Shown here in pieces: positions 8,205 to 17,096 of a stretch of 64,000 bases of DNA. The first letter of the stretch is position 1, and every line of letters starts with the position of its first letter. The stretch is taken from the NCBI GenBank assembly GCA_963728985.1, contig CAVSME010000008.1, forward strand, positions 124,001-188,000, read 5' to 3'. The notes below the pieces were generated by a model that saw nothing but the letters and a program-made list of their open reading frames with translations, did not search any database and was not told where the DNA came from. This DNA is from DASXAI01 sp963728985 (GTDB lineage: Bacteria; Actinomycetota; Acidimicrobiia; Acidimicrobiales; Ilumatobacteraceae). Made by a program: the position numbers and the translations under genes.

Positions 8205-8731
8205 ATGTCACCACGTCTATTTCGTCTCGGCCGACTTTCCGACGCCCACAAGGAACCGACCGGGCGGCAGTGGCGCGAGTACTCCGGTGGTCCCCAGCGC
8301 GCCAGGCAGTTCCGGCGCAAAACTGACGCCGAGATGTTCCTCGATACCGTCGTGGCGATCTCGCCCGGGGCGTCTACATCGACCCGAACGGCGGCCGGAT
8401 GCTCTTCGCCGGCTTCGCCGAGACGTGGTGGGCAGGGCAGCTCGGTCGAGCGTCGACCGCCGTCCAGCTCGAGACGTACCTCCCGGTGCACGCCTATCCC
8501 ACGCTCGGACGCCGACGGCTCGGTGCCATCCGCCGCGACATCCAGATCTGGGTGAAGGAGCGGTCAGAGATCCTGGCGCCTGCCTCGGTCGAGCTCATCT
8601 ACCGATGGGTGGCGACGATCTCCAAGGCGGCCGTCGTCGAGACCCCCGACACCTACAGCCACCACTGGCCCGACAGCGACGACGAAACCCGCAGCGCCGT
8701 CGACAGCGTCCCCAGCTCGATCGCAGTGTGA
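8205..8731 (+). pseudogene. Tyrosine recombinase/integrase remnant with frameshift and internal deletion
   Basis: The N-terminal part (REYSGG, RARQFRRKTDAEMFLDT) is in the frame of ATG 8205. After a frameshift near 8350 the next frame continues GDLARGVYIDPNGGR, FAGFAETWWAGQLGR, HAYPTLGRRRLGAIRR and the core-binding helix of an integrase. At about 8635 it jumps from RWVATISKAAV straight to TYSHHWPDSDDETRSAVDS, which is normally the extreme C-terminus after the catalytic R-H-R-Y domain. The whole catalytic domain is therefore deleted. It is a dead integrase, consistent with the eroded mobile DNA of this region. Confidence 0.75.
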
Positions 8732-8904
8732 CGCCACCCGACAGGCACGGTCGGACGCAACGTCGAAGGCGGTGATCAGCGCGGGCCAGTACCCGTTCGG
8801 GATGGGATCGATCGGCCCTGTTGGCGAGGAACCAGGCAGCGATATCGGGCGACTACTGCCGCGACTACTGGTTCCGGACACCCACTCGCCTCAGGAGAAG
8901 ATGC

Positions 8905-9597
8905 ATGCCTCGTCGTCTCGCGTTTCTGCTCGCCAGCGTTGGCGTGGTTGCCACCGCGCTGGCCTTGTCGGCCACCGCAGCGTCGGCTCATGTCACGGTG
9001 CAACCGCCCACCGCGACCCAAGGCGGCTACGCCAAGCTGTCGTTCCGGGTCCCGAACGAGAAGGACTCGGCTGACACGACACAGCTGGAGGTCCAGTTCC
9101 CGACGGACCACCCGATCGCGTCGGTGTCGGTCCAGCCGAAGGACGGCTGGACGTACAAGGTGACGACCGCACCCTTGGCGCAACCCATCCAGACCGACGA
9201 CGGTCAGATCACCGAAGCTGTCTCGAACATCGTCTGGACCGGTGGAACGATCAAGCCGGGTGAGTTCGACGACTTCTCCGTGTCAGCTGGTCCATTGCCG
9301 AAGGACGCGACCAGCCTGCAATTCAAGGCGCTCCAGACCTATTCCGACGGTGACGTGGTGCGCTGGATCGAGGACAGGACTGCTGGTGCGGCCGAGCCCG
9401 AGCACCCGGCACCCCTGTTGACGCTGACCCCGGCCAGCGATGACTCGGCGGCCGCGACCCCAGCGGCGAGCTCGAGCAGCGATTCGGACAGCACCGCCCG
9501 CACGCTCGGCATCATCGGCATCGTCGTCGGTGCCGCGGGCCTGGCCTTCGGTGTCGGCACGATGGTCGTGTCCCGCCGCAAATCGGCTGCGCCATGA
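8905..9597 (+). CDS. ycnI: YcnI family copper-binding exported protein
   Basis: 230 residues. A signal peptide (MPRRLAFLLASVGVVATALA, cleaved after SAASA-type residues) leaves a mature N-terminal His-Val-Thr-Val, the single-His copper site of DUF1775/YcnI proteins. The beta-sandwich follows (SFRVPNEKDSADTTQLEVQFP, ASVSVQPKDGW, VWTGGTIKPGEFDDF). A Ser/Ala-rich linker leads to a C-terminal membrane helix with RRK at its end. ATG 8905 is supported by AGGAGAAG at 8893-8900. It converges on the CopC-CopD/cytochrome operon, the partners YcnI usually has, so a role in copper trafficking at the cell surface is likely. Confidence 0.9.
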   Translation: MPRRLAFLLASVGVVATALALSATAASAHVTVQPPTATQGGYAKLSFRVPNEKDSADTTQLEVQFPTDHPIASVSVQPKDGWTYKVTTAPLAQPIQTDDGQITEAVSNIVWTGGTIKPGEFDDFSVSAGPLPKDATSLQFKALQTYSDGDVVRWIEDRTAGAAEPEHPAPLLTLTPASDDSAAATPAASSSSDSDSTARTLGIIGIVVGAAGLAFGVGTMVVSRRKSAAP

Positions 9598-9613
9598 TCT
9601 GACTCTGGGCTTC

Positions 9614-9643
9614 GACCCGGTCGGTGGTGATCCCGACCGGGTC
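9614..9643. terminator. Bidirectional terminator hairpin
   Basis: GACCCGGTCGG (9614-9624) and CCGACCGGGTC (9633-9643) form a perfect 11-bp stem with an 8-nt loop between two convergent genes (ycnI and the cytochrome c gene). There is no U-tract, as is common in high-GC actinobacteria. Confidence 0.6.
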
Positions 9644-10037
9644 ACCCGGCGGCGGACCCGAGAGACTCGATGTAGGCGGTCAGGTCGGCGATGTCGGCGG
9701 CGGACAGCGCCAGGGTGGGCATCGTGACGGCGAAGCCCTTCACGCGATGCGCGTTCGGATCGCGGATCGACTCGGCGATGTAGGCAGCGTCCACGACCGT
9801 GGTCGTGCCGTCGTCGAAGGTGACCGTCTCACCCCAGATGCCTTTCCACGTCGGACCGACGGCGGCGGACCCGTCGGCTCTGTGGCAGTTGACGCAGCCG
9901 TTGCGCTTGGCTAACGCCTGCCCGTGCTGGGCTGCGGTCGACAGCGGCGTCGATGTCGTCGAGGTGGACGACCCACACGCTCCGACCGCGGCGATCACCG
10001 CGACGACGGCGGCCGCCGCGATGGCGCGCCGGGTCAT
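9642..10037 (-). CDS. Lipoprotein c-type cytochrome
   Basis: 131 residues. The signal peptide ends in a lipobox (AVGAC), so the protein is anchored to the outer face of the membrane. A Ser/Thr linker precedes one heme site CVNCH; the distal Met ligand is probably in VTMPTLALSAADIADLTAYIESL, the classic end of a class I cytochrome c. Its ATG overlaps the stop of the CopC-CopD gene (ATGA), making it the last gene of the copper operon. It may deliver electrons to or from a copper protein or oxidase; a heme-copper oxidase assembly role is an alternative. Confidence 0.88.
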   Translation of the reverse strand: MTRRAIAAAAVVAVIAAVGACGSSTSTTSTPLSTAAQHGQALAKRNGCVNCHRADGSAAVGPTWKGIWGETVTFDDGTTTVVDAAYIAESIRDPNAHRVKGFAVTMPTLALSAADIADLTAYIESLGSAAG

Positions 10038-11767
10038 GGTGCGTGGAAGTTCGTCGTGAAGGTGGTCTGGTCGAAATCCCCGAACCGGGCGTCCACGTCG
10101 AGCTGCCAGGTCCCGGCGAACGGGATCTGCATGGCGTCGGTCGTGACATGGTTCGGCCCCGCGATTTCGACGTCCACCGACAACGGGCCGACGTCGCGGT
10201 CGCTGTTCGTGATGCTCACCGAGATCTCCGAGGCCGCCTGAAGCGCACCGCCCGGGGTGATGACGTAGATGTGAAGCGTGTTGCGGCCGGCGTGGGCCGG
10301 GATCACGGTGATGTTGGCGATCCGGTTGCCCTGCACGACGGTGGCGTCGAATGGGCCTGACGCCTGGGCGATAGCCGGCGCGGTGGCGACGAGCAGTGAC
10401 GTCACCGTCAGCACGGCCGCCGCCAGCACCACCTCGGCACCGATGGTGCGCCGGAGCCGGCGTCGCGCCGACTCCGGCTCATCGACGACGTCGTCGGCGA
10501 CCACCTCGTTGATCGCGTCGTCGTTGACGGCCGCGCTCAGCGCCCGGGCCGGAGTCTGTGGCCGCCAGTCGAGCAGCCGGCGTTGCAGGAGGCGACGGCT
10601 GGCTGCACCCACGCCGATCAGGCCGATGACCAGGGCCGTCTTGACCAGCAGAACGCGGCCGTAGGTGGTGGACGTGAGCGCGTCGAGGCTGCCGACCTGC
10701 CGCCATGCTTGCACGACGCCGCTCACGACGATCACCGCCACCGCGGCGAAGGCATAGGCCGAGAAGCGTCGCGTCACGGCCAAGGCGTCGGCGGTGACGG
10801 CTGTGGGCAACACCACGAGCGCCAGCATGACCAGGCCCCCAACCCAGATCGACATCGCCGTCAGATGGCCGATCGTGGACACCAAACCGACGAAGGCGTC
10901 GCGGCCCACGCCCCCGTGTCCGCTCTCGGCGTAGGCCACGACCAGCGCCCCACCGGCAACCAGGGCTACCAGCCGCCAGGTCGACGACCGGATCCAACGC
11001 AACGTGAACAGCAGCCCTGCACCCGCCACCGCCAGCAGGAGGAGTCTGGCTTCCCACGCCCGCCCGGATCGAGTGGCGACCACGGCCTGCCACCCGGCCG
11101 GCTCGAACATGCGACTCAGGCTGCTGCCCTCGGCGTAGGGGGCTTGCACGCCGATCCCGGCCGCCGTGGCCAGGAGCCCGACGACCAATGCCGCCCACAA
11201 CACGGCCCGAGCCCTCCGGGATCGTTCCCCGTCCGGCCACGCCACCGCCAGCATCCACAAGCCGCCGACGAGCACCGCCAACGCCGCGTAAGCGAGGAAG
11301 CGGGCGGCCCCGAGCACGACTCCGACGATCCGGTCGCCGCCCTCCGAGGTGAGGATGCGACTGACCAGGTTCGGGTCGGTCACCCCCGACCCGGCGCCGA
11401 TCTGGAACGTGAACGCTCCATGCACCGGATGCGAGTCGGCCGATACCACCCGCCAGGCCACCACGTAGGCGCCGGTTCCCAGGGTGGGGAGATCGGCGGC
11501 CACCACCGCACCGGTGCCGCCCGGATGCTCGGGTGGGCCGATGCTGATCTCGTTACCGTTGGCGTCGAACAGTCGGATGGCACCGAGGGACACCTCGACG
11601 TTCTCGCCGAACTGCAAGGTGACCTGCCGAGGCGGTGCCGTCAGGATGGCGTTCGCCTCCGGCGTGGTCGAGATCAGCTGGGCGTGGGCCGACGCCGGTG
11701 CCGCCACGAGCAGCACCATCGCTCCGGCCACCACCACCCCGACGACCCACCGGTGCACGAGCCGCAT
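10034..11767 (-). CDS. CopC-CopD fusion, copper resistance/transport protein, with extra C-terminal domain
   Basis: 577 residues. A signal peptide is followed by a mature His (AHAQLISTTPEANAIL) and the CopC beta-sandwich with SADSHPVHGAFTFQIG, giving the N-terminal and internal His copper ligands. Next comes a CopD membrane domain of about eight helices (ILTSEGGDRIVGVVLGAARF onward, TIGHLTAMSIWVGGLVML). After a cytosolic linker and one more helix there is a periplasmic beta-domain (about residues 470-577) resembling FixH/YtkA-like modules. ATG 11767 is used because it overlaps the upstream stop (TGATG). It probably moves copper across the membrane, handing over with YcnI and the cytochrome. 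Confidence 0.92.
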   Translation of the reverse strand: MRLVHRWVVGVVVAGAMVLLVAAPASAHAQLISTTPEANAILTAPPRQVTLQFGENVEVSLGAIRLFDANGNEISIGPPEHPGGTGAVVAADLPTLGTGAYVVAWRVVSADSHPVHGAFTFQIGAGSGVTDPNLVSRILTSEGGDRIVGVVLGAARFLAYAALAVLVGGLWMLAVAWPDGERSRRARAVLWAALVVGLLATAAGIGVQAPYAEGSSLSRMFEPAGWQAVVATRSGRAWEARLLLLAVAGAGLLFTLRWIRSSTWRLVALVAGGALVVAYAESGHGGVGRDAFVGLVSTIGHLTAMSIWVGGLVMLALVVLPTAVTADALAVTRRFSAYAFAAVAVIVVSGVVQAWRQVGSLDALTSTTYGRVLLVKTALVIGLIGVGAASRRLLQRRLLDWRPQTPARALSAAVNDDAINEVVADDVVDEPESARRRLRRTIGAEVVLAAAVLTVTSLLVATAPAIAQASGPFDATVVQGNRIANITVIPAHAGRNTLHIYVITPGGALQAASEISVSITNSDRDVGPLSVDVEIAGPNHVTTDAMQIPFAGTWQLDVDARFGDFDQTTFTTNFHAP

Positions 11768-12054
11768 CAGCCCGTTGCCGCCGGTCGAGATACCGGCCGG
11801 GTCAGGCGGCCACGAACACCGGGACGCCCGGCCAGCAACCACAGCAACACCAGCGCGGCGACATCGAGCAGATGCGTGGACTCACCGCTCCCGCCGGCAC
11901 GCCCCTGGGCCAGATCCAAGACCGCGGTGAACCCCATCGTCACCGCCAGCGCTGCCGCCACGGGCAGTAGCCCGAACGCCCCCACCGGCCGCCACGCCAC
12001 ATTCACGTAGCCCAAGGGCGCCGACATCAACTCCCGAGCATCGACACAGTCCAC
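11767..12054 (-). CDS. Small membrane protein at the head of the copper operon
   Basis: About 95 residues with two hydrophobic stretches (GAFGLLPVAAALAVTMGF and LLDVAALVLLWLLAG). The stop overlaps the ATG of the CopC-CopD gene by one base, so it is translationally coupled. GTG 12054 gives the full frame, but the internal ATG before SAPLGYVNV (with GGGAG just ahead) is a credible alternative. I do not recognise the family. Its place suggests a membrane partner of the copper transporter. Confidence 0.6.
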   Translation of the reverse strand: MDCVDARELMSAPLGYVNVAWRPVGAFGLLPVAAALAVTMGFTAVLDLAQGRAGGSGESTHLLDVAALVLLWLLAGRPGVRGRLTRPVSRPAATG

Positions 12055-12298
12055 TCCCGGGCAGTCGTTGGCACGGAGCGAACGGTTCCCGACCCACGGT
12101 CACCGCCATCCGTCCGGACCGGGCCCGTGAGCGGCGCCGGCCCGCCGCCGGCAGTCCAGGAGGGTCCTTCGCTCCGGAGCGCGTCGTGGTCGCAAGACGT
12201 CGACACGATCGGCAGATTCGGCGCGCTCTCCGCCTCGGCAGCAGACTTCCGAGCACCCGCGAACGAGCGGGGCTGACGAGTAGGAAGGCGGTGTTGCT

Positions 12299-12721
12299 GT
12301 GGGAGTCGAAGCGAACAAGCAGACGCTCGAGGAGTTCGATCGGCTGCTCGGTGCCCAGGATCTGTCAGCACTCGATCGGCTGTGTTTGCCGGACATGGTC
12401 AACCACACGCTCGCCCCCGACCGGCCCGCGGGGCTGGCAGGCACACGCGAATTCCTCGAGACGATGGGGCGGCACCAGATGACACACGAGGGTTGGCGTC
12501 AGCTCGTCGTGGTCGCCGAGGGTGACTACATCGTGCAGTACGGCTCCCGGCATGGCCGCTGGCACGGTGGCCGGTTCATGGGTATCGAAGCAGACGCTGG
12601 GAACTATGACCGCGGCTTCGCAGCTATGTACCGCTTCGTCGGCGATCGCATCGCTGAGCGCTGGGCCGTGCGGGACGACCTGACGATGCTGCGTCAACTC
12701 GGCGCGCTGCGGGAGGGGTGA
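12299..12721 (+). CDS. SnoaL-like ester-cyclase/NTF2-fold protein
   Basis: 140 residues. The pattern EEFDRLLGAQDLSALDRLCLPDMVNHTLAPDRPAG-REFLETM and the later YRFVGDRIAERWAVRDDLTMLRQLGAL is typical of SnoaL-like polyketide-cyclase/ester-cyclase proteins, where the last segment (I-E-W-x-x-D) forms the active cavity. GTG 12299 is the only good start, with AGGAAGG (12282-12288) upstream. The substrate is unknown. It stands alone between the copper operon and a decayed DUF433 fragment. Confidence 0.85.
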   Translation: MGVEANKQTLEEFDRLLGAQDLSALDRLCLPDMVNHTLAPDRPAGLAGTREFLETMGRHQMTHEGWRQLVVVAEGDYIVQYGSRHGRWHGGRFMGIEADAGNYDRGFAAMYRFVGDRIAERWAVRDDLTMLRQLGALREG

Positions 12722-12746
12722 TGGGAGCATCCGGACAGCTGGCCGT

Positions 12747-12860
12747 ACCACCGACGAGGTGCTGGGTGACTATCCGTACCTCGAGCATGAGGACATCGTC
12801 GCCGCCCTGGAGTACGCCGCCGCCGCTGACGCCGATAGCCGGGTTGTCGTGTCGAGCGAC
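12747..12860 (+). pseudogene. C-terminal fragment of a DUF433 (VapB-like antitoxin) protein
   Basis: The frame reads TDEVLGDYPYLEHEDIVAAL then EYAAAADADSRVV, matching the characteristic end of DUF433 proteins (EVLADYPYL-EDI-AAL-YAA). DUF433 domains act as DNA-binding antitoxin-type modules. The N-terminal half is missing, there is no start codon, and the frame runs antisense into the methyltransferase gene. No toxin partner is next to it. Confidence 0.55.
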
Positions 12861-12862
12861 AC

Positions 12863-13813
12863 CTACTTCGGCGCACTCCTCCCCGGCTGGTTTCCGCGGC
12901 GCAGCAAGTATGCGTCTTGCGGCGGGTTGCCGGTGGCTCCGGCGGGTGCATGCTCGATGACGTCCCAGCCGGCGGCCAGCACTGACCGTACGTACGCAGG
13001 TGGATGGAACGCTGCGCACTCGTTGGCCCCGGCTCGCTCGCCGAACCGCACGACGACCTTGCCGGCGTCGTAGTCGATGCGCTCATCCGCGGTCAGCACC
13101 TCGGTGCACGCATCTCCATGCGTGCTGAACAGGAGGAAGCCGCCGGGAGCGATCACCCGGTGCATCTCGTCCATCCACGCGCCCTGGAGGTCGACTGGCA
13201 GGTGGGTGAACACAGAGAAGGCGTACACGAGCCCGAAGTGTCCATCCGGGTACGGCAACGGAGGTACGAGCGAGCTGACTGCGTACCGACCGAATGACAG
13301 GTGCGTCTCACACCATCGGACGGCGTGCGGGTTGGGGTCGCACCCGTAGATCTCGGCGCCGGCGTCGGCAAGATGGCGGACCACTCGCCCGCATCCGCAG
13401 CCGAAGTCGAGGACGCGGCCTACTTCGGTGAGTTTCCGGCCGTGTCGGTCCGGCATCTGCCGCACCAGCTCCGCCCCGTTCCTGCCGAGATGGACGAACA
13501 CCCCGAGGTCGTCGGTGCCAGCCACGAGGAACCGGAGGCTGGCCGAAGGCAGCGGCCACCCGCCGTCGGCACCCTCGGTGGCATCCGGCGAGAAGGCCAG
13601 GCCGTTGAGATACCGGCGCAAGCGGTCGTTGTCGGCGGCGAGCGCCTCGACCTCAGCGCGCAGCCTGTCCGTTTCCCGGGCGAGCGCGTCCCTCTCCGAG
13701 CCGAGTGCGGTGTTCACCTCGGTCATCTTCGCCAACTCCAACTCATAGCGGTCGAGGGTGGTGGCCACGCGACGAAGCACCGGGATCGGACGGATGAGCC
13801 TGCGCTTGTTCAC
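12863..13813 (-). CDS. Class I SAM-dependent methyltransferase with N-terminal coiled coil
   Basis: 316 residues. Residues about 20-70 are a heptad-rich coiled coil (DRYELELAKMTEVN to NDRLRRYL). The methyltransferase core follows: motif I VLDFGCGCGRVVRHLA, acidic loop IYGCDPNPHAV, PYPDGHFGLVYAFSVFTHLP and MHRVIAPGGFLLFSTHG. Architectures like this occur near surface-polysaccharide genes, where they methylate sugars or control chain length through the coiled coil. Here the glycan cluster begins about 3 kb away, so a link is only suggestive. GTG 13813 is the likely start; its ribosome site is weak. Confidence 0.88.
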   Translation of the reverse strand: MNKRRLIRPIPVLRRVATTLDRYELELAKMTEVNTALGSERDALARETDRLRAEVEALAADNDRLRRYLNGLAFSPDATEGADGGWPLPSASLRFLVAGTDDLGVFVHLGRNGAELVRQMPDRHGRKLTEVGRVLDFGCGCGRVVRHLADAGAEIYGCDPNPHAVRWCETHLSFGRYAVSSLVPPLPYPDGHFGLVYAFSVFTHLPVDLQGAWMDEMHRVIAPGGFLLFSTHGDACTEVLTADERIDYDAGKVVVRFGERAGANECAAFHPPAYVRSVLAAGWDVIEHAPAGATGNPPQDAYLLRRGNQPGRSAPK

Positions 13814-13985
13814 GGGACGGTTTGGGATTGGGAGCCGGACAGCGGCCAGGCTCCACGGACCGAAGGGGGGGTGGCGACCCCGAACTCACGGGTTGAGGTC
13901 ATGGTCCCGACTCCCGCCAATCAGCAACCACATCTTCTCGCTTCTGGACACAGACACAGAATGCCCCGCGGACGTGCCCGAAGCG

Positions 13986-15563
13986 TCAGCAGCTGGGCCA
14001 CCACGTGAGGGGCCGGGACTCGGGCGGGGGCAGGACCCGGCCGGCCAGGCGGCCGAGATCCTCGGCGAGCACCAAGCGGGTGTCGGCCGGGTCGATGATC
14101 TCGTCGATGCGCATCGTCCCCGCCGCCTCGTAGGGCGACGTGGCCTCGCCGACCTCCTTCACCAGCCGGAGTCGCTCTGCTTCGCGTTCGTCGTCGTCGG
14201 CGATGGCGGCGAGCTTCGTTCCGAAGGCCACATTGACCCCGACCTCCGGATCCATGAACCCGATCTCGGCGCCCGGCCAGGCGTACACACCACGGTTCAC
14301 CATGCCCGAGCCGTTCATCGCCTGCCACGCCAGACCGAAGGCCTTCCGCACGCACACCGTCAGCGTCGGCGTGGTGGCCATTTGCAGCGCCTGCATCATG
14401 CGCATGCCCCAGTGCAGCATGCGATCGTGCTCGACGCGCCGGCCGACCATGAAGCCGGGTACATCGACAAGGAAGACGATCGGCAGGTTGAACGCGTCGC
14501 ACACCGTCATGGCCCGGATGACCTTGTGGCATGCCTCCGGGTCGAGCACGCCGGCGTTGAACGTCGGGTTGTTGGCCACGACACCCACCGACCAGCCGTC
14601 GATGCGGGCCAGCGCGCAGCACACACTGCGGGCGTACAGCGGTTGCAGCTCGAACACGGAGCCCGGGTCGCACAGCCGCGCCACGACGCGGCGCATGTCG
14701 TAGCCGCGGGTGCGCCTGGCCGGCACGAGGTCGGCGAGCTCGGGATCGGGCATCACGGCGTCCGCGGGCTCAGCGCGCGGCGCCGGTTCGCGGGCGTTGT
14801 TGGGCAGGTACGACAGCCAGCGGCGGATGGCGGCGTACGCCTCCTCGTCGTTCTCGACGCCCAGGTCGATCTGGCCGGTGCGGCGGGCGTGGACGTCGAC
14901 GCCGCCCACCTCTTCGAAGGTGATGATCTCGCCGGTGGCCACCTCGAACACGCGCGGCGACGTGACGGCGAGGCAGGAGCCCCGGGTCATCACCACGAAG
15001 TCCGACAGCGCAGACAGGAACGATGACCCGCCGAATGACTGGCCCACGATGGCGGTGGCCATCGGGACCTGGTGATGGCGGCTCGCCATCTCGAACAGGC
15101 CGCCCACCTCGGAGATGCCCTCGGAGCCCATGGTGTCGGGGATACGGGCCCCGCCGGTCTGGCCGAAGTGCACGATCGGATTGCCCATCGCGAGCGCCCG
15201 CTCGTAGAGCCGGTGCTCCTTGCGGGTGCCGACGATGGAGCTGGAGCCCCGCAGCACCGTGATGTCGTCGCCGAACACCGCCACCGGGCGTCCGTCGATC
15301 GTGCCGTGACCGCCGATCTTGCCGTCACCCGGCGTGCGGTCCCGATCCTCGGGTCGCAGCGATCGGCTGAACGTGCCGAGCTCCCGGAACGATCCCGGGT
15401 CGAGCACGCCGTCGATGTGGTCCCGTACCGTCGCCTGGCCGTCGGCTCGCAGCCGGGCCACCTTGTCGGCGCCGCCCATGTCGGTCCGCACCCGTACCGC
15501 CCGCTCGCGCAGGTCGGTCACGTCTTCGGTCCGGGGCGGGCTGGCCACCGTGTCGTCGCTCAC
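13986..15563 (-). CDS. Acyl-CoA carboxylase, carboxyltransferase (beta) subunit
   Basis: 525 residues, normal for AccD/PccB-type subunits. It has two crotonase-like halves: VRDHIDGVLDPGSFRELG and FGQTGGARIPDTMGSEGISEVGG (oxyanion GG motif) in the first, then VVANNPTFNAGVLDPEACHK and FLVDVPGFMVGRRVEHDRML in the second. It transfers carboxyl from biotin-BCCP to acetyl-, propionyl- or other acyl-CoA, feeding malonyl/methylmalonyl-CoA. The biotin-carrying alpha subunit is not nearby, so specificity is open. GTG 15563 (MSDDTVAS) is chosen because upstream residues are low complexity. Confidence 0.92.
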   Translation of the reverse strand: MSDDTVASPPRTEDVTDLRERAVRVRTDMGGADKVARLRADGQATVRDHIDGVLDPGSFRELGTFSRSLRPEDRDRTPGDGKIGGHGTIDGRPVAVFGDDITVLRGSSSIVGTRKEHRLYERALAMGNPIVHFGQTGGARIPDTMGSEGISEVGGLFEMASRHHQVPMATAIVGQSFGGSSFLSALSDFVVMTRGSCLAVTSPRVFEVATGEIITFEEVGGVDVHARRTGQIDLGVENDEEAYAAIRRWLSYLPNNAREPAPRAEPADAVMPDPELADLVPARRTRGYDMRRVVARLCDPGSVFELQPLYARSVCCALARIDGWSVGVVANNPTFNAGVLDPEACHKVIRAMTVCDAFNLPIVFLVDVPGFMVGRRVEHDRMLHWGMRMMQALQMATTPTLTVCVRKAFGLAWQAMNGSGMVNRGVYAWPGAEIGFMDPEVGVNVAFGTKLAAIADDDEREAERLRLVKEVGEATSPYEAAGTMRIDEIIDPADTRLVLAEDLGRLAGRVLPPPESRPLTWWPSC

Positions 15564-15635
15564 CGCGCGGACCCTACCGGCGACGCGGCGGGCCCGACCG
15601 TGTCGCGACGCACGACAGCCCATCGCGAACGCGGC

Positions 15636-15989
15636 CTACATGAAGCCGAGCTCTCGCATCCGAGCGACGACGAGCTTGCCCACCAGACTTCTCGGGAGCG
15701 GCGTGTCGATGGCGAACTTCAGCGCTCCCTTCGACGTCTCGTACGGACCAGTCTCGTCGACGAGTTCCGCGAGGACCGACCCGCTGTGCGGCAAGTAGCT
15801 CAGGTGGTTCTTGAACGCAGCGAATCCGGCCACCGTCTCGCCCTGCACCTTGAAGGCCGGCGCACCGTAGGAGATGCACTGTTCCGCTCCCGGTACGACC
15901 TCCATGATCGACCTCCGCACCGCCTCCAGGGTGTTTCGCTTGGGCTCGTCCAGTGCAGCCAAGTAGCGGTCGATCTCGGCGGGCGGCAT
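15636..15989 (-). CDS. DUF1801 / iron-chaperone (Fra/YdhG-like) protein
   Basis: 117 residues with the full DUF1801 pattern: MPPAEIDRYLAALDEPKRNT, IMEVVPGAEQCISYGAPAFK, VAGFAAFKNHLSYLPHSGSV and the closing RSLVGKLVVARMREL. Homologues of the YdhG/frataxin-like fold are proposed iron chaperones, but most members have no proven role. ATG 15989 fits the family start. It lies between the acyl-CoA carboxylase (same strand, 72 nt away) and a divergent LLM oxidoreductase. Confidence 0.88.
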   Translation of the reverse strand: MPPAEIDRYLAALDEPKRNTLEAVRRSIMEVVPGAEQCISYGAPAFKVQGETVAGFAAFKNHLSYLPHSGSVLAELVDETGPYETSKGALKFAIDTPLPRSLVGKLVVARMRELGFM

Positions 15990-16076
15990 GCCGAGAGCTT
16001 GTCACTCCGAACGTTCAAGCCCGACCAGTAGAGTTGCGACGGCGTCAGCGCAGGGGTGACACATCGGGGAGGCATT

Positions 16077-17096
16077 ATGAAGTTCGGGTACCTGTCGTTG
16101 AACGACGCTGGTGGCGTGCGGCCGGACCGGCTGGCCCGCGAGCTCGAGGACCGGGGATTCGATTCGGTCTGGATGCCCGAGCACAGCCACATTCCGGCGA
16201 GCAGGGCCACGCCGTACCCCGGTGGCGGCGACCTGCCCGACGGCTACTGGCACATGATGGACCCGTTCGTGTCCCTCACGGCCGCGGCGATGGCCACCAC
16301 GTCGCTCACCCTCGCCACCGGCATCTGCCTCGTACTCGAGCACGACCTGCTCGACCTCGCGTGCACCGTGGCAACGCTCGACGTGCTGTCGGGTGGGCGC
16401 GTGCTGCTCGGCATCGGCGTCGGCTGGAACGCCGAGGAGCTGGCCAACCACCGCTCGAACCTGCCATTCAGCCAGCGCTACTCGGCGATGCGCGAGCGCG
16501 TGGACGCGTTACGTGCGATCTGGACGGAGGAAGCACCGTCGCGAGACGGGCGCTTCGAACAGTTCACCGCGTCGTGGGTCTATCCGAAGCCGATGCAGGC
16601 ACCGGTCCCGATCGCGCTCGGCAACGCTGGCCCCGTCGGCATCGGCCACGCCGCTGAGTACGCCGACCACTGGTGTCCCATCGACGCTCAACTCCTCAAC
16701 GACTCGGGTCGCCCCGACGTGCCGGGCGGCGTTTCGCTATTCCGTCGGCTGGCGGCCGAGGCGGGTCGCGACGCGCAGGCGATCCCGATCACCATCTTCT
16801 CGTTCGGGCGACCGAACCGGGAGCGCCTGGAGTCCTACGCCACGCTCGGCGTCGAGCGCATCGTGATCCCACCCCCGACCATGATGCGCCACGACGAAAG
16901 CACCACGCTCGAATGGCTCGACCGGTGGGCACCCCTCATGGCCGAGATGAGCCCAGCAGCGCGCTCGATGCCTGGCCATCGTCATGGTTGTTCTCGTCTG
17001 GGGCTGACTTCAGGTGAGCTTCCCGTACGCGGTCATGTACTGGTCGGTCATCCGGTCTCGGCCGAAGTGGGTGACCGCATGCTGGCGGATCGGTAG
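16077..17096 (+). CDS. LLM class F420-dependent oxidoreductase (TIGR03619-like)
   Basis: 339 residues. Signatures are FGYLSLNDAGGVRPDRLARE, FDSVWMPEHSHIP, TGICLVLEHDLLDLA, LDVLSGGRVLLGIGVGWNAEE and PVPIALGNAGP, marking the bacterial luciferase-like TIM barrel that uses F420 or FMN. ATG 16077 follows GGGGAGGC. The last about 40 residues (after DRWAPLMAEM) do not look like the family and run antisense through the last 87 nt of the glycosyltransferase gene, so the original stop may have been lost by a frameshift near 16960. The substrate is unknown. Confidence 0.88.
   Translation: MKFGYLSLNDAGGVRPDRLARELEDRGFDSVWMPEHSHIPASRATPYPGGGDLPDGYWHMMDPFVSLTAAAMATTSLTLATGICLVLEHDLLDLACTVATLDVLSGGRVLLGIGVGWNAEELANHRSNLPFSQRYSAMRERVDALRAIWTEEAPSRDGRFEQFTASWVYPKPMQAPVPIALGNAGPVGIGHAAEYADHWCPIDAQLLNDSGRPDVPGGVSLFRRLAAEAGRDAQAIPITIFSFGRPNRERLESYATLGVERIVIPPPTMMRHDESTTLEWLDRWAPLMAEMSPAARSMPGHRHGCSRLGLTSGELPVRGHVLVGHPVSAEVGDRMLADR

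Noticed and set aside
6316..8775. 819-residue plus-strand open frame
   Set aside because: It is antisense to the IS110 leader and to the flavin oxidoreductase, whose motifs are clear; its composition is the shadow of a high-GC gene.
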